From: Candidatus Harrisonbacteria bacterium RIFCSPLOWO2_02_FULL_45_10c
Lineage (GTDB): Bacteria; Patescibacteriota; Minisyncoccia; UBA6257; 02-FULL-45-10c
Direction: 5' to 3'
DNA: 5,754 nt
NCBI GenBank assembly: GCA_001818705.1
Contig: MHJM01000020.1
Span: 6,031 to 11,784 of the forward strand
The notes under the pieces: generated by a model
What the model was told of the DNA's origin: nothing
The model's input: the letters and a program-made list of their open reading frames with translations, nothing else
Database searches by the model: none
Made by a program: the position numbers and the translations under genes
Shown: in pieces, positions 1 through 5,512 of the stretch
How positions within the stretch are numbered: position 1 is the first letter of the stretch
How the letters are laid out: every line of letters starts with the position of its first letter

Positions 1-91
1 TACTCACCATAATAAAAATTCCGGCGGCAATCAGCACCTCTAATAATGATTGTCCCTTCTTTAGGGCTATTTTAAAAAATAATTGCGCCAT
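1..91 (-). CDS. Type IV prepilin-like protein, N-terminal fragment (cut by window edge)
   Basis: Only the first 30 codons are in the window; the gene continues off the left edge. They encode a 13-residue leader rich in Lys (K7, K11, K12) ending in Gly13, then QSLLEVLIAAGIFIMVS. This is the prepilin-peptidase signature: Gly at -1, Glu at +5 (E18), and a hydrophobic helix. It would be cut by a PilD-type peptidase and its helix packed in a pilus or pseudopilus. Gln at +1 in place of Phe is tolerated in this superfamily. The ATG at 91 lies inside the preceding prepilin gene, overlapping its end by 20 nt in another frame. No Shine-Dalgarno site is visible, so translational coupling is likely. Major or minor subunit cannot be decided from the fragment. 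Confidence is high for the motif, low for the subtype. Confidence 0.8.
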   Translation of the reverse strand, partial: MAQLFFKIALKKGQSLLEVLIAAGIFIMVS

Positions 92-557
92 AACTGTTAG
101 CTTGAATATTAGTGCTCCGATGCTGGTAAGACACGATGTAGGTTGAAGAAGATACCTGGCCGGATAGCGCGGAAAAAACAATTTCCGCTGGCCCGCTGAT
201 GGCAATCAGCCGGTTTCGGGGAAAAATCTTATCCATCGAGGCATTCCGGGACGCATAGCTGGCGCCCTGAAAAACCGTCATTTGATCATCGTTTATAAAA
301 ACTCCATGCGCCGACTGATTGCGGTTAATCATCGCCGAATTGCGGGCTTGCTCTAAAACTGAAACCAGAACCTTGCCTTCGGAATCAAATTGGTAAGTCC
401 CGTAAAAGCTCCAAGTTACCGGAAAGCCGAGCCCAAAAATCGCCGACAGAATTGTCAGCGCAATCAATATTTCAATTAGCGTAAACCCAGCACTGAGCCG
501 GGCGCTTCTGTTTTCTACAACGCCTTTAGCAGAACCATGATTCATCCTATTCTTCAT
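72..557 (-). CDS. GspH/FimT-like type IV prepilin (pseudopilin)
   Basis: Predicted 161-residue prepilin, a minor pilin or pseudopilin of a type IV pilus / type II secretion-like fibre. The signature is GFTLIEILIALTILSAIFGL: Gly24 would be -1, Phe25 +1 and Glu29 +5, followed by a hydrophobic helix to about residue 45. The long basic leader (24 residues) would be removed by prepilin peptidase. After the helix come an AR-N-SAMINRNQSAHGVFI segment and a VFQGASY segment, then a beta-rich tail, as in the GspH/FimT family. I chose the ATG at 557. An ATG at 545 (20-residue leader) is possible. The frame stays open to an ATG at 698, but that start would overlap pilC by 65 nt and give a 71-residue leader. 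The 76-nt gap after pilC has only a weak AAGG 11 nt before this start. The stop is TAA, and the next prepilin starts inside this gene. Confidence 0.85.
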   Translation of the reverse strand: MKNRMNHGSAKGVVENRSARLSAGFTLIEILIALTILSAIFGLGFPVTWSFYGTYQFDSEGKVLVSVLEQARNSAMINRNQSAHGVFINDDQMTVFQGASYASRNASMDKIFPRNRLIAISGPAEIVFSALSGQVSSSTYIVSYQHRSTNIQANSYGAIIF

Positions 558-633
558 CTTTGCTAATGCCTTACGTAGGTAAAGGAAAACAGCTAGGCGT
601 TGCAGCGCTCGATCTAGTGACTGGGTAAAACCG

Positions 634-1713
634 CTATCCGCTGACTGATTGAGTAATGCCATAAATCGGCGTAATAACCGCGAGCGCCACGAAACCAACC
701 ACCGCTCCGATAATTAAAATTAAAATCGGCTCCAAGATAGCGGAAAGGTTTTTGGTCAGTTCATTCAGTTCCGACTCGTAAAAATCCGCCAGGTATAGCA
801 GGGTATCGCTTAAATTGCCGGTATTTTCTCCGACGGCGATCATGTTCACCAGCATCGCCGGAAAAAGCCGCTCTTTATTCTGCAGAAAATGCGACAGCTG
901 TTCTCCCTTTTGAATGCCGGCGGCCATCTGCTCTAATTCCCGCCGATAGGCCGTATTGTTTATCGTATCGGCGGTAATCGTCAGCGCTTCAACGATCTTC
1001 ATGCCGCTCTTTAACAACAATCCGAGCGTCCGGCAAAAATTGGAAAGATTGACGCTCTGCGATATTCCCTTAACTAAAAACAAATACATCAGCGAGCGGT
1101 CAAATGAATATTTGACCGCTTTGATTTTCTTTAAAAGCGTTGCCAGCACCGGAATTAAAACCATGCCGCCGAGCACCGCCAAGCCATAGGCCTGCAGGAA
1201 ATCGCTGATGACGATTAACGCCCGGGTGGTTGCCGGCAATTTAACATTCAAATTATAAAATACCGGAAGAATCTTTGGGAAAATGAAAACCGTAAGCATC
1301 GTTACCAGACCGGTTGCCACTATCACGATAATAGACGGATAAATCATCGCGCTGATGACTTTTTTCCGGAGCTCCCGCCTCTTTTTCAATTCATCGGAAA
1401 GATAATTCAGATTTTCCGATAAGATGCCTCCGGATTCCCCGATCCGGATGATATTAATGAAAAAATTACCGAATACTTTGGTATATTTATCCAAACTGGC
1501 GGATAAAAACTGCCCGTTATTAACATCCGCCACCACTTGGGTAAGGATTACAGAGAGCGACCGATTACGAGTTTGTTTTTGCAGCATTCTCAATGCCTCA
1601 ATAAGCGGCATGCCGGCTTTTACCATAATCGCCAAGTGGCGGGTAAACAAGACTTTTTCCTCCAAAGAAACGCTTAACAGCGAATCATTGATTTTCTTGA
1701 TTAAATTATTCAT
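634..1713 (-). CDS. pilC: Type IV pilus / type II secretion platform protein PilC (GspF family)
   Basis: Polytopic inner-membrane platform protein that couples the cytoplasmic ATPase to pilin polymerisation. At 359 residues it is slightly shorter than typical PilC/GspF (about 400). It shows the duplicated T2SSF domain: copy 1 about residues 22-146 with IGESGG (91-96) and MIYPSI (123-128), copy 2 about 224-347 with VGENTG (294-299) and LEP (327-329). Hydrophobic segments at about 119-145, 165-192 and 322-349 match the family's three-helix topology. Its ATG sits in the last codons of pilB (ATGAATAA, 8-nt overlap), so the two are translationally coupled and no separate ribosome site is seen. The stop is TAG. 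GspF of a type II secretion system would look the same; the neighbouring prepilins and the absence of other gsp genes favour a pilus. Confidence 0.95.
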   Translation of the reverse strand: MNNLIKKINDSLLSVSLEEKVLFTRHLAIMVKAGMPLIEALRMLQKQTRNRSLSVILTQVVADVNNGQFLSASLDKYTKVFGNFFINIIRIGESGGILSENLNYLSDELKKRRELRKKVISAMIYPSIIVIVATGLVTMLTVFIFPKILPVFYNLNVKLPATTRALIVISDFLQAYGLAVLGGMVLIPVLATLLKKIKAVKYSFDRSLMYLFLVKGISQSVNLSNFCRTLGLLLKSGMKIVEALTITADTINNTAYRRELEQMAAGIQKGEQLSHFLQNKERLFPAMLVNMIAVGENTGNLSDTLLYLADFYESELNELTKNLSAILEPILILIIGAVVGFVALAVITPIYGITQSVSG

Positions 1714-3010
1714 GAATAACCCGTAAAATTTCGGACATCGTCGTCAGCCCGACCGCGGCTTTGGAAAAAGCGTCTTCCATCATCGTGGTCATTCCCTCGG
1801 AAATGGCAATTTTCAGAATTTCTCCGGCATCCGACCGGCGCATCACCGCCTGGCGGATCGGTTCCGTTATTTCCAGCACCTCCTGGATTCCGATGCGCCC
1901 TTTGTAACCGCTGTCGCCGCACTCCGCGCACCCCTGGCCTTTATAAAATTGCCGCCGGTTATCCAATACCTTGGCGGGAATCACCTCGGACAGGCTTTTA
2001 AATTCCGCATCGGTAATTTTTTGCTCCGCCTTGCACTGGTCGCAGATCTTCCGCACTAAACGCTGTCCGATCGCCACATTAACCGTGGAAGCGATCAGGA
2101 ACGGCTCAATCTTCATATCCATCAGCCGCGGCAAAGTTGTCACCGAATCATTGGTATGGAGCGTGGAAAGCAGCAAGTGGCCGGTCAGCGCCGCGTTTGT
2201 CGCAATGGCGGCGGTTTCTTCATCGCGAATTTCCCCTACCATAATGATATTCGGATCCTGCCGCAAAATCGAACGCAGTCCGCTGGCGAAAGTAACGCCG
2301 GTCCGCATATTCACCTGAATCTGCTCAATGCCGTCAACTGAATACTCAATCGGGTCCTCGATGGTAATAATGGAAACTTCCGTGGTGTTAAGCGACTTCA
2401 GAATCGTATACAGCGTAGTGGATTTTCCGGAACCGGTCGGGCCGGTGGCTAAAATCATGCCGTACGGCTTTTTAATCGCCCGAGTAATTTTCTTTTGGTT
2501 CTCTTTGGAAAAAGCCAGCGCTTCCAGAGTGAAATTTTCCGGCTGTTTCACTAAAATCCGCATCACCGCATTCTCGCCATAGTAAGTTGGCGCAATGGAA
2601 AGCCGGACGTCAATCTGCAACTCATCGGATATTTTCATTTTAAAGCGGCCGTCCTGCGCCGCCTGGTGTTCATCCGTCCGCAGTCCGGACAAAACTTTCA
2701 AGCGGGTGATGATTTCTGAAAGCAGTTCTTTCGGAAAAATAAAAGAATCGTGTAAAATGCCATCAATCCGCATCCGCACCCGGATATCATCGGTTTGCGG
2801 GTCAATATGCAAATCGGAAGCCTTGGATTCATACGCGTGCTGGAGCAAAGAATCGACAAAACGGATGATGGACAGCTCCTGGCCGGGATACGAAACCGCC
2901 GGGCCTTTTCCGATATTTAAAAGTTCCTCTACCGACAGCAAAGGGCCGCGTTCCTGATTTTCAGCCTCTGATTTTTTAGATTTACCGATAATTTTCTGAA
3001 ACCAATCCAT
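1706..3010 (-). CDS. pilB: Type IV pilus assembly ATPase PilB/GspE, short form without N1 domain
   Basis: Cytoplasmic hexameric ATPase that powers pilin assembly. Motifs in order: ASDLHID of the N2 domain (64-70), Walker A GPTGSGKS (190-197, Lys196), Asp box ITIEDPIEY (215-223), Walker B IIMVGEIRDEE (255-265, Glu260) and His box GHLLLSTLHTND (277-288). A four-cysteine zinc site follows: C323-x2-C326 and C361-x2-C364. The zinc site and the long C-terminal region mark it as PilB/GspE rather than the retraction ATPase PilT. At 434 residues it is about 100-130 shorter than usual PilB: the N1 (MshEN/T2SSE_N) domain is absent and only about 45 residues precede N2. The short N-terminus is real, because an in-frame TAA lies about 10 codons upstream with no other start between. 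No Shine-Dalgarno site is seen; a TATACT hexamer lies 6 nt before the ATG. It overlaps pilC by 8 nt. Confidence 0.95.
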   Translation of the reverse strand: MDWFQKIIGKSKKSEAENQERGPLLSVEELLNIGKGPAVSYPGQELSIIRFVDSLLQHAYESKASDLHIDPQTDDIRVRMRIDGILHDSFIFPKELLSEIITRLKVLSGLRTDEHQAAQDGRFKMKISDELQIDVRLSIAPTYYGENAVMRILVKQPENFTLEALAFSKENQKKITRAIKKPYGMILATGPTGSGKSTTLYTILKSLNTTEVSIITIEDPIEYSVDGIEQIQVNMRTGVTFASGLRSILRQDPNIIMVGEIRDEETAAIATNAALTGHLLLSTLHTNDSVTTLPRLMDMKIEPFLIASTVNVAIGQRLVRKICDQCKAEQKITDAEFKSLSEVIPAKVLDNRRQFYKGQGCAECGDSGYKGRIGIQEVLEITEPIRQAVMRRSDAGEILKIAISEGMTTMMEDAFSKAAVGLTTMSEILRVIHE

Positions 3011-3016
3011 CCCATC

Positions 3017-3022
3017 AGTATA
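3017..3022 (-). promoter_or_regulatory. Possible -10 hexamer directly before pilB
   Basis: TATACT on the minus strand is followed by 6 nt (GATGGG) and the pilB ATG. A TTTAAA lies 17 bp upstream and matches the -35 consensus at 4 of 6 positions. If active it would give a leaderless or near-leaderless pilB mRNA, which would fit the missing Shine-Dalgarno site. The region is A/T-rich, so chance is a real alternative, and pilB could equally be expressed by readthrough from the small gene 17 nt upstream. Confidence 0.3.
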
Positions 3023-3027
3023 ATTCT

Positions 3028-3156
3028 TTATCTGCTTCTTTTAAACCTTTTAGCGGTGGTCATTTTCCCTCTGGCAGCGCCGCCTCTCTCAAACCGCGGC
3101 GCCCGCACTACATGCATCATCCGCTCCACCGGCACTTTTGAAATTTGTTTCCGCAT
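3028..3156 (-). CDS. Small, strongly basic protein of unknown function (42 aa)
   Basis: An ATG-to-TAA frame encoding 42 residues that I do not recognise. The product is very basic (9 Arg and 5 Lys against 2 Glu, net about +12), has no hydrophobic segment, carries VPVERMMHVVRAPRFERGG in the middle, and ends in KRFKRSR. That composition suggests binding to RNA, DNA or the ribosome, which is an inference. It lies between the terminator behind the 92-residue gene and pilB, 17 nt from the pilB start and on the same strand, so it would be the first gene of the pilus operon. No strong Shine-Dalgarno site is present (GTGGTAAG is weak); TAAGAT sits 6 nt before the ATG. The frame is short enough to be chance. 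In favour are its tight fit between terminator and pilB and its coherent composition. Confidence 0.5.
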   Translation of the reverse strand: MRKQISKVPVERMMHVVRAPRFERGGAARGKMTTAKRFKRSR

Positions 3157-3162
3157 TATTTT

Positions 3163-3168
3163 ATCTTA
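3163..3168 (-). promoter_or_regulatory. Possible -10 hexamer before the small basic gene / pilus operon
   Basis: TAAGAT on the minus strand is followed by 6 nt (AAAATA) and the ATG of the 42-residue gene. Only about 15 bases separate the terminator's U-tract from this ATG, so any promoter for the pilus operon that starts here must lie in or beside this stretch. No -35 box is visible at 16-18 bp; that position falls in the terminator hairpin. Confidence 0.25.
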
Positions 3169-3171
3169 CCA

Positions 3172-3201
3172 CAAAATAAAAACGGCTCGCTGGGAGCCGT
3201 T
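3172..3201 (-). terminator. Intrinsic terminator behind the 92-residue gene
   Basis: Perfect 8-bp stem (AACGGCTC / GAGCCGTT) with a 5-nt loop at 3181-3201. On the minus strand it is followed by TTTATTTTG (3180-3172). It begins 10 nt after the stop codon of the 92-residue gene and separates that gene from the pilus operon. The plus-strand side is also T-rich (TTAATTTTTATTTTT), but no plus-strand gene leads into it. Confidence 0.85.
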
Positions 3202-3211
3202 ACGTTAATTT

Positions 3212-3490
3212 TTATTTTTCTATTTGATCCTCGGTAACTCCTTTGGGCAATCGGCAAAGAATTTCTTTGGAGAAGCCGAAAGTTTTAAAGCCGAGATATT
3301 TTCCGGTAGCGGCATCAAATGGTCCGCTGAAATCATTGCCGAAACCGTTATCCAGCCAAACTTTCCCATTTTGGACAAATTCGACCATTTGCCGGCTGTA
3401 AGTGGTGGCGCCGGCACGATGAGATGCCTTCCACACTTTTTGCCCTTTCAGAAATTTAGGTTTCCGAAGCCGCTTGTCCCTACTGGCCAT
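3212..3490 (-). CDS. Hypothetical small protein, 92 aa, possible SH3-like beta fold
   Basis: I do not recognise this protein by name. It has a basic N-terminus (K6, R7, R9, K10, K12), then KGQKVWK (15-21), a strand-like VEFVQNGKVWLDNGFG (36-51) and FDAATGKYLG (58-67). The GxxVW ... V.LDNG ... FDxxTG layout resembles small bacterial and phage proteins with a compact, SH3-like beta barrel; that is an impression, not an assignment. There is no signal peptide or membrane segment, and a single Cys (C79). The ATG at 3490 is set by GAGG ending 5 nt upstream. It is transcribed alone, with its own promoter at 3522-3550 and terminator at 3172-3201, which supports a real, independently regulated and probably well expressed gene. 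Ribosomal protein bL27 was considered because of the length and basic start, and does not match. Confidence 0.8.
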   Translation of the reverse strand: MASRDKRLRKPKFLKGQKVWKASHRAGATTYSRQMVEFVQNGKVWLDNGFGNDFSGPFDAATGKYLGFKTFGFSKEILCRLPKGVTEDQIEK

Positions 3491-3521
3491 TTTAACCTCT
3501 TTTGGTTTAAGTTCTGTGCCT

Positions 3522-3550
3522 AGTATAGGAAATTAAAATACGTAAGTCAA
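3522..3550 (-). promoter_or_regulatory. Sigma70-type promoter of the 92-residue gene
   Basis: TTGACT (-35, 3550-3545), a 17-bp spacer and TATACT (-10, 3527-3522) on the minus strand: 5 of 6 consensus matches in each box and ideal spacing. The predicted start at about 3515 gives a leader of roughly 25 nt that carries the GAGG ribosome site. The -35 box lies directly behind the terminator of the upstream gene. Confidence 0.8.
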
Positions 3551-3582
3551 ATAAAAAACCGCCCCAGTTTTGCCAAGGCGGT
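3551..3582 (-). terminator. Intrinsic terminator behind the 106-residue gene
   Basis: Read on the minus strand: ACCGCCTTGG, loop CAAAA, CTGGGGCGGT. This gives a 10-bp RNA stem (7 Watson-Crick and 3 G-U pairs) followed by TTTTTTAT (3558-3551). It starts 13 nt after the stop codon of the gene at 3596-3916. The U-tract touches the -35 box of the next promoter. Confidence 0.85.
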
Positions 3583-3595
3583 ATATAAAAATTTA

Positions 3596-3916
3596 TTATT
3601 TTTCAGAAGGAACGGCCTCTGCGCCAACTTCAATGCGAAGAACTGTAAACTTTCCGTTTTCTTCAAGACTTCTACTGCCGTCAATTTGAGTCTCGAGCTT
3701 AGTCGCTTCAACTAATTGGAGTTTTACTGAATTTTCTCCTAAACATATCCGATGAACATACAGCGTAGAACGATTTTTTAATTCTCCGGAAATTAAAGAT
3801 TGGAGTTTTTCACGAAACAAATCGATCACTCCATCGTCTGCCGAACCGGATTTATGAAGTTCCAGAGTAACCTGCATTCCGTGAGAATCATGCACATCGG
3901 TTAGCTTGCCAAGCAC
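3596..3916 (-). CDS. Hypothetical small protein, 106 aa, GTG start
   Basis: I do not recognise this protein. The predicted pattern is a strand (GMQVTLELHK, residues 13-22), a helix (VIDLFREKLQSLISGEL, 30-46), strands (TLYVHRICL, 51-59; NSVKLQLVEAT, 62-72) and a last strand (KFTVLRIEVGAEA, 88-100): a small alpha/beta soluble domain. There is no signal peptide and no membrane segment; C58 is the only Cys. The start is GTG at 3916, decided by a near-perfect ribosome site (AGGAGGTG) with AGGAGG 6 nt upstream; an internal ATG at residue 14 has no such site. It has its own promoter (3958-3986) and terminator (3551-3582). Readthrough from ung, 71 nt upstream, could add expression. The strong initiation signals argue for abundant product; function is unknown. 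Confidence 0.8.
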   Translation of the reverse strand: MLGKLTDVHDSHGMQVTLELHKSGSADDGVIDLFREKLQSLISGELKNRSTLYVHRICLGENSVKLQLVEATKLETQIDGSRSLEENGKFTVLRIEVGAEAVPSEK

Positions 3917-3920
3917 TAGA

Positions 3921-3928
3921 CACCTCCT
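3921..3928 (-). promoter_or_regulatory. Strong Shine-Dalgarno site fixing a GTG start
   Basis: AGGAGGTG on the minus strand matches the 16S anti-Shine-Dalgarno end over 8 nt. The AGGAGG core is 6 nt from GTG at 3916. It is by far the strongest ribosome site in the window, and it selects GTG over the downstream ATG. Confidence 0.85.
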
Positions 3929-3957
3929 CTTTCAAATAACGATTAATTGCTGAAAAT

Positions 3958-3986
3958 ATTTTACGTTAAAACAAAAATTAAGTCAA
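3958..3986 (-). promoter_or_regulatory. Sigma70-type promoter of the 106-residue gene
   Basis: TTGACT (-35, 3986-3981), a 17-bp spacer and TAAAAT (-10, 3963-3958) on the minus strand. The predicted start is at about 3951, giving a leader of about 35 nt with the strong ribosome site. The box sits 1 nt past the ung stop codon, so it lies in the gap between ung and this gene. The 10-mer ATTTGACTTA around the -35 is identical in the promoter at 3522-3550. Confidence 0.75.
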
Positions 3987-3987
3987 A

Positions 3988-4656
3988 TCACTCCACCCAC
4001 CGGATCGGCTCTTGGCCGTGCTGTTTTAGATATTCGTTGGTCTTGCTGAAATGCCGGCAGCCGAAAAATCCGCTGGCAACCGAATATGGCGACGGATGCG
4101 GAGCCGTGAGGACGAGATGCTTCGTCCGGTCAATCACCGCTCCTTTTTCCTGCGCGTATTTCCCCCACAAAAGAAAAACGAGGTGTTCTTTTTTATCAGA
4201 AAGCGCTTTGATGACGGCGTCGGTAAATTCTTCCCAGCCTTTATGCTGGTGTGAGCCGGGATGGTTCGCCCGCACTGTCAGCGTCGCGTTCATCAGAAAA
4301 ACTCCTTGTTTTGCCCAGTGTTCCAGATTTCCGGATGCCGGGGCCTTCAGTCCAAGATCGGATTCAATTTCTTTATAAATATTTTGCAGTGATGGCGGCA
4401 TGCGGATGCCGGCGGGAACGGAAAAAGAAAGCCCATGCGCCTGCCCTTCTCCGTGATATGGGTCTTGTCCGAGAATCACGACGCGAACCTTATCAAACGG
4501 ACAAAGTTCAAAGGCATGAAAGACAAATTTCGGCGGCGGATATATTTTGGTGCTTTTATATTCCTTCCGGACAAACTCCGCCAATTCTAGAAAATACGGC
4601 TTGGAAAATTCCTCCTTCAGCGCCTCTTTCCACGACGGTTCAATTTTTATGTCCAT
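3988..4656 (-). CDS. ung: Uracil-DNA glycosylase, family 1
   Basis: Removes uracil from DNA (from cytosine deamination or dUTP incorporation) to start base-excision repair in the cytoplasm. The 222 residues are normal for bacterial Ung. Motifs: water-activating loop GQDPYHG (63-69, catalytic Asp65, Tyr67), uracil-stacking Phe78 in GLSFSV, uracil-recognition Asn123 in LMNATLTV, and DNA-minor-groove loop HPSPYS (187-192, catalytic His187), followed by GFFGCRHFSK. In E. coli Ung the fifth residue of that last loop is the intercalating Leu191; here it is Tyr191. All catalytic residues are present, so it should be active. It follows the predicted peptidase gene by 16 nt on the same strand and probably shares its transcript. 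No clear Shine-Dalgarno site precedes the ATG. No terminator follows: the next promoter begins at once. The stop is TGA. Confidence 0.97.
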   Translation of the reverse strand: MDIKIEPSWKEALKEEFSKPYFLELAEFVRKEYKSTKIYPPPKFVFHAFELCPFDKVRVVILGQDPYHGEGQAHGLSFSVPAGIRMPPSLQNIYKEIESDLGLKAPASGNLEHWAKQGVFLMNATLTVRANHPGSHQHKGWEEFTDAVIKALSDKKEHLVFLLWGKYAQEKGAVIDRTKHLVLTAPHPSPYSVASGFFGCRHFSKTNEYLKQHGQEPIRWVE

Positions 4657-4672
4657 AAATAGGGATAGGCGC

Positions 4673-5506
4673 TTAATCAGCAGACTTCTCTCCTAACTCC
4701 CTAAAACTTCCCTTTCCTAATGACGATTCAACAAGACGGCCAACTTTTAAAAGTTTCCCGGTTGCTTCCGCCTCGAGAAACAAATCAAAAATTTCATCCT
4801 TAGTTTTAAACTTATCTTTATTAAGTTCAAATAATTGATTAATAAACTGTTCCGCTGATTTTACTTCTGCAATCCTGCCGAACATCGGCTTTTCGCCATT
4901 TTTTTCGAGTGTTTTAACTTCCTTTTTTAATAGCTTGCTGTTTAATATAAATTCTCGATAGAATCTCCGCTCCATATACCCCGTAATAGCTTCATCAATT
5001 TCATCGAAATAAGTTGTCTTCCCATCGCGCGAAACAACGCTAAATCCGCTACGGTATACTTTCGGCTCTCCCTCGGTCGTAATTTGAAATGCCTTATAGG
5101 ACTTTGCATGAAATAGCTCGTGAAACGCCATAAGCGTGAATTGAATATCAGACTGCGGGCGATCAACAACAATACTCCCATAAAGCGCTGAGGCCGAACC
5201 GCCCCTGACCCTGCCCTCGCTGAATTCTTCAGTGCCCCCATCCCTCAAGAGATGAATGTTCTCTAAAGGAATTCTGATATCTTTATTACTGTTATATTGC
5301 TTGAGATATTTCTCAACGGCTTGATCTGAAAAACTTATGAGCTCGACATCTCGTTCTGTTTTTTCAAGCTCTATGCCCTCTTTCTTTTCTCGTTCCAACT
5401 CAAAAAAACTTGCGAAGTATTTCTCAGCTATTTCCTGCTTATCCTGATGTTTAGCTGGAACACCCACTACTCTTTCTGCGTGAGGTATTTCAAATTTTTC
5501 TTTCAT
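4673..5506 (-). CDS. Predicted HExxH zinc metallopeptidase (gluzincin-like), 277 aa
   Basis: Carries HELFH at 129-133, preceded by a hydrophobic-helix start (IQFTLMAF): His129 and His133 would bind zinc and Glu130 would be the catalytic base. A second acidic helix, FDEIDEAITGYMERRFY (167-183), fits the third zinc ligand of gluzincins, most likely Glu172. Before the motif, ASALYGSIVVDRP (105-117) looks like the edge strand of the active site; after it comes a charged helical C-terminus. There is no signal peptide, no membrane segment and no recognised substrate domain, so it is probably cytoplasmic with unknown substrate. Residues 22-55 are charged and may form a helix or coiled coil. The ATG at 5506 lies 18 nt after tRNA-His and lacks a Shine-Dalgarno site; TAAAAT precedes it by 6 nt. 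ung follows after 16 nt. The fold assignment rests on the motif alone. Confidence 0.85.
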   Translation of the reverse strand: MKEKFEIPHAERVVGVPAKHQDKQEIAEKYFASFFELEREKKEGIELEKTERDVELISFSDQAVEKYLKQYNSNKDIRIPLENIHLLRDGGTEEFSEGRVRGGSASALYGSIVVDRPQSDIQFTLMAFHELFHAKSYKAFQITTEGEPKVYRSGFSVVSRDGKTTYFDEIDEAITGYMERRFYREFILNSKLLKKEVKTLEKNGEKPMFGRIAEVKSAEQFINQLFELNKDKFKTKDEIFDLFLEAEATGKLLKVGRLVESSLGKGSFRELGEKSAD

Positions 5507-5512
5507 AAATAA

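Noticed and set aside
558..698. N-terminal extension of the GspH-like prepilin to an ATG at 698 (208 residues).
   Set aside because: It would overlap the end of pilC by 65 nt and put 71 residues before the cleavage Gly. The added part is Arg- and Leu-rich and does not look like a prepilin leader. Starts at 557 or 545 give leaders of 24 or 20 residues.
956..1189. Plus-strand open frame of 77 codons, and similar plus-strand frames at 1424-1726, 1971-2318, 2595-2957, 3224-3523, 3947-4378 and 4251-4658.
   Set aside because: All lie opposite genes with strong family motifs or clear promoter, ribosome-site and terminator sets. None has a convincing ribosome site or recognisable domain.
1706..3010. 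Retraction ATPase PilT.
   Set aside because: The short N-terminus resembles PilT, but the four-Cys zinc site and the length after Walker B are PilB/GspE features.
3212..3490. Ribosomal protein bL27 (rpmA) for the 92-residue gene.
   Set aside because: Length and basic start are suggestive, but the bL27 N-terminal KKAGGSTRNGRDS-type segment and the later GxKFHAG-type segment are absent.
3596..3916. Ribosome hibernation factor (HPF/RaiA) for the 106-residue gene.
   Set aside because: Size and strand-helix order are roughly compatible, but the typical HPF N-terminus and conserved residues are not visible. Left as unknown.
3910..3925. Hairpin at the GTG start (GCTTGGCAAGC) as a translation regulator.
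   Set aside because: The stem is only 4 bp with a 3-nt loop, it does not extend, and it leaves the Shine-Dalgarno site free.
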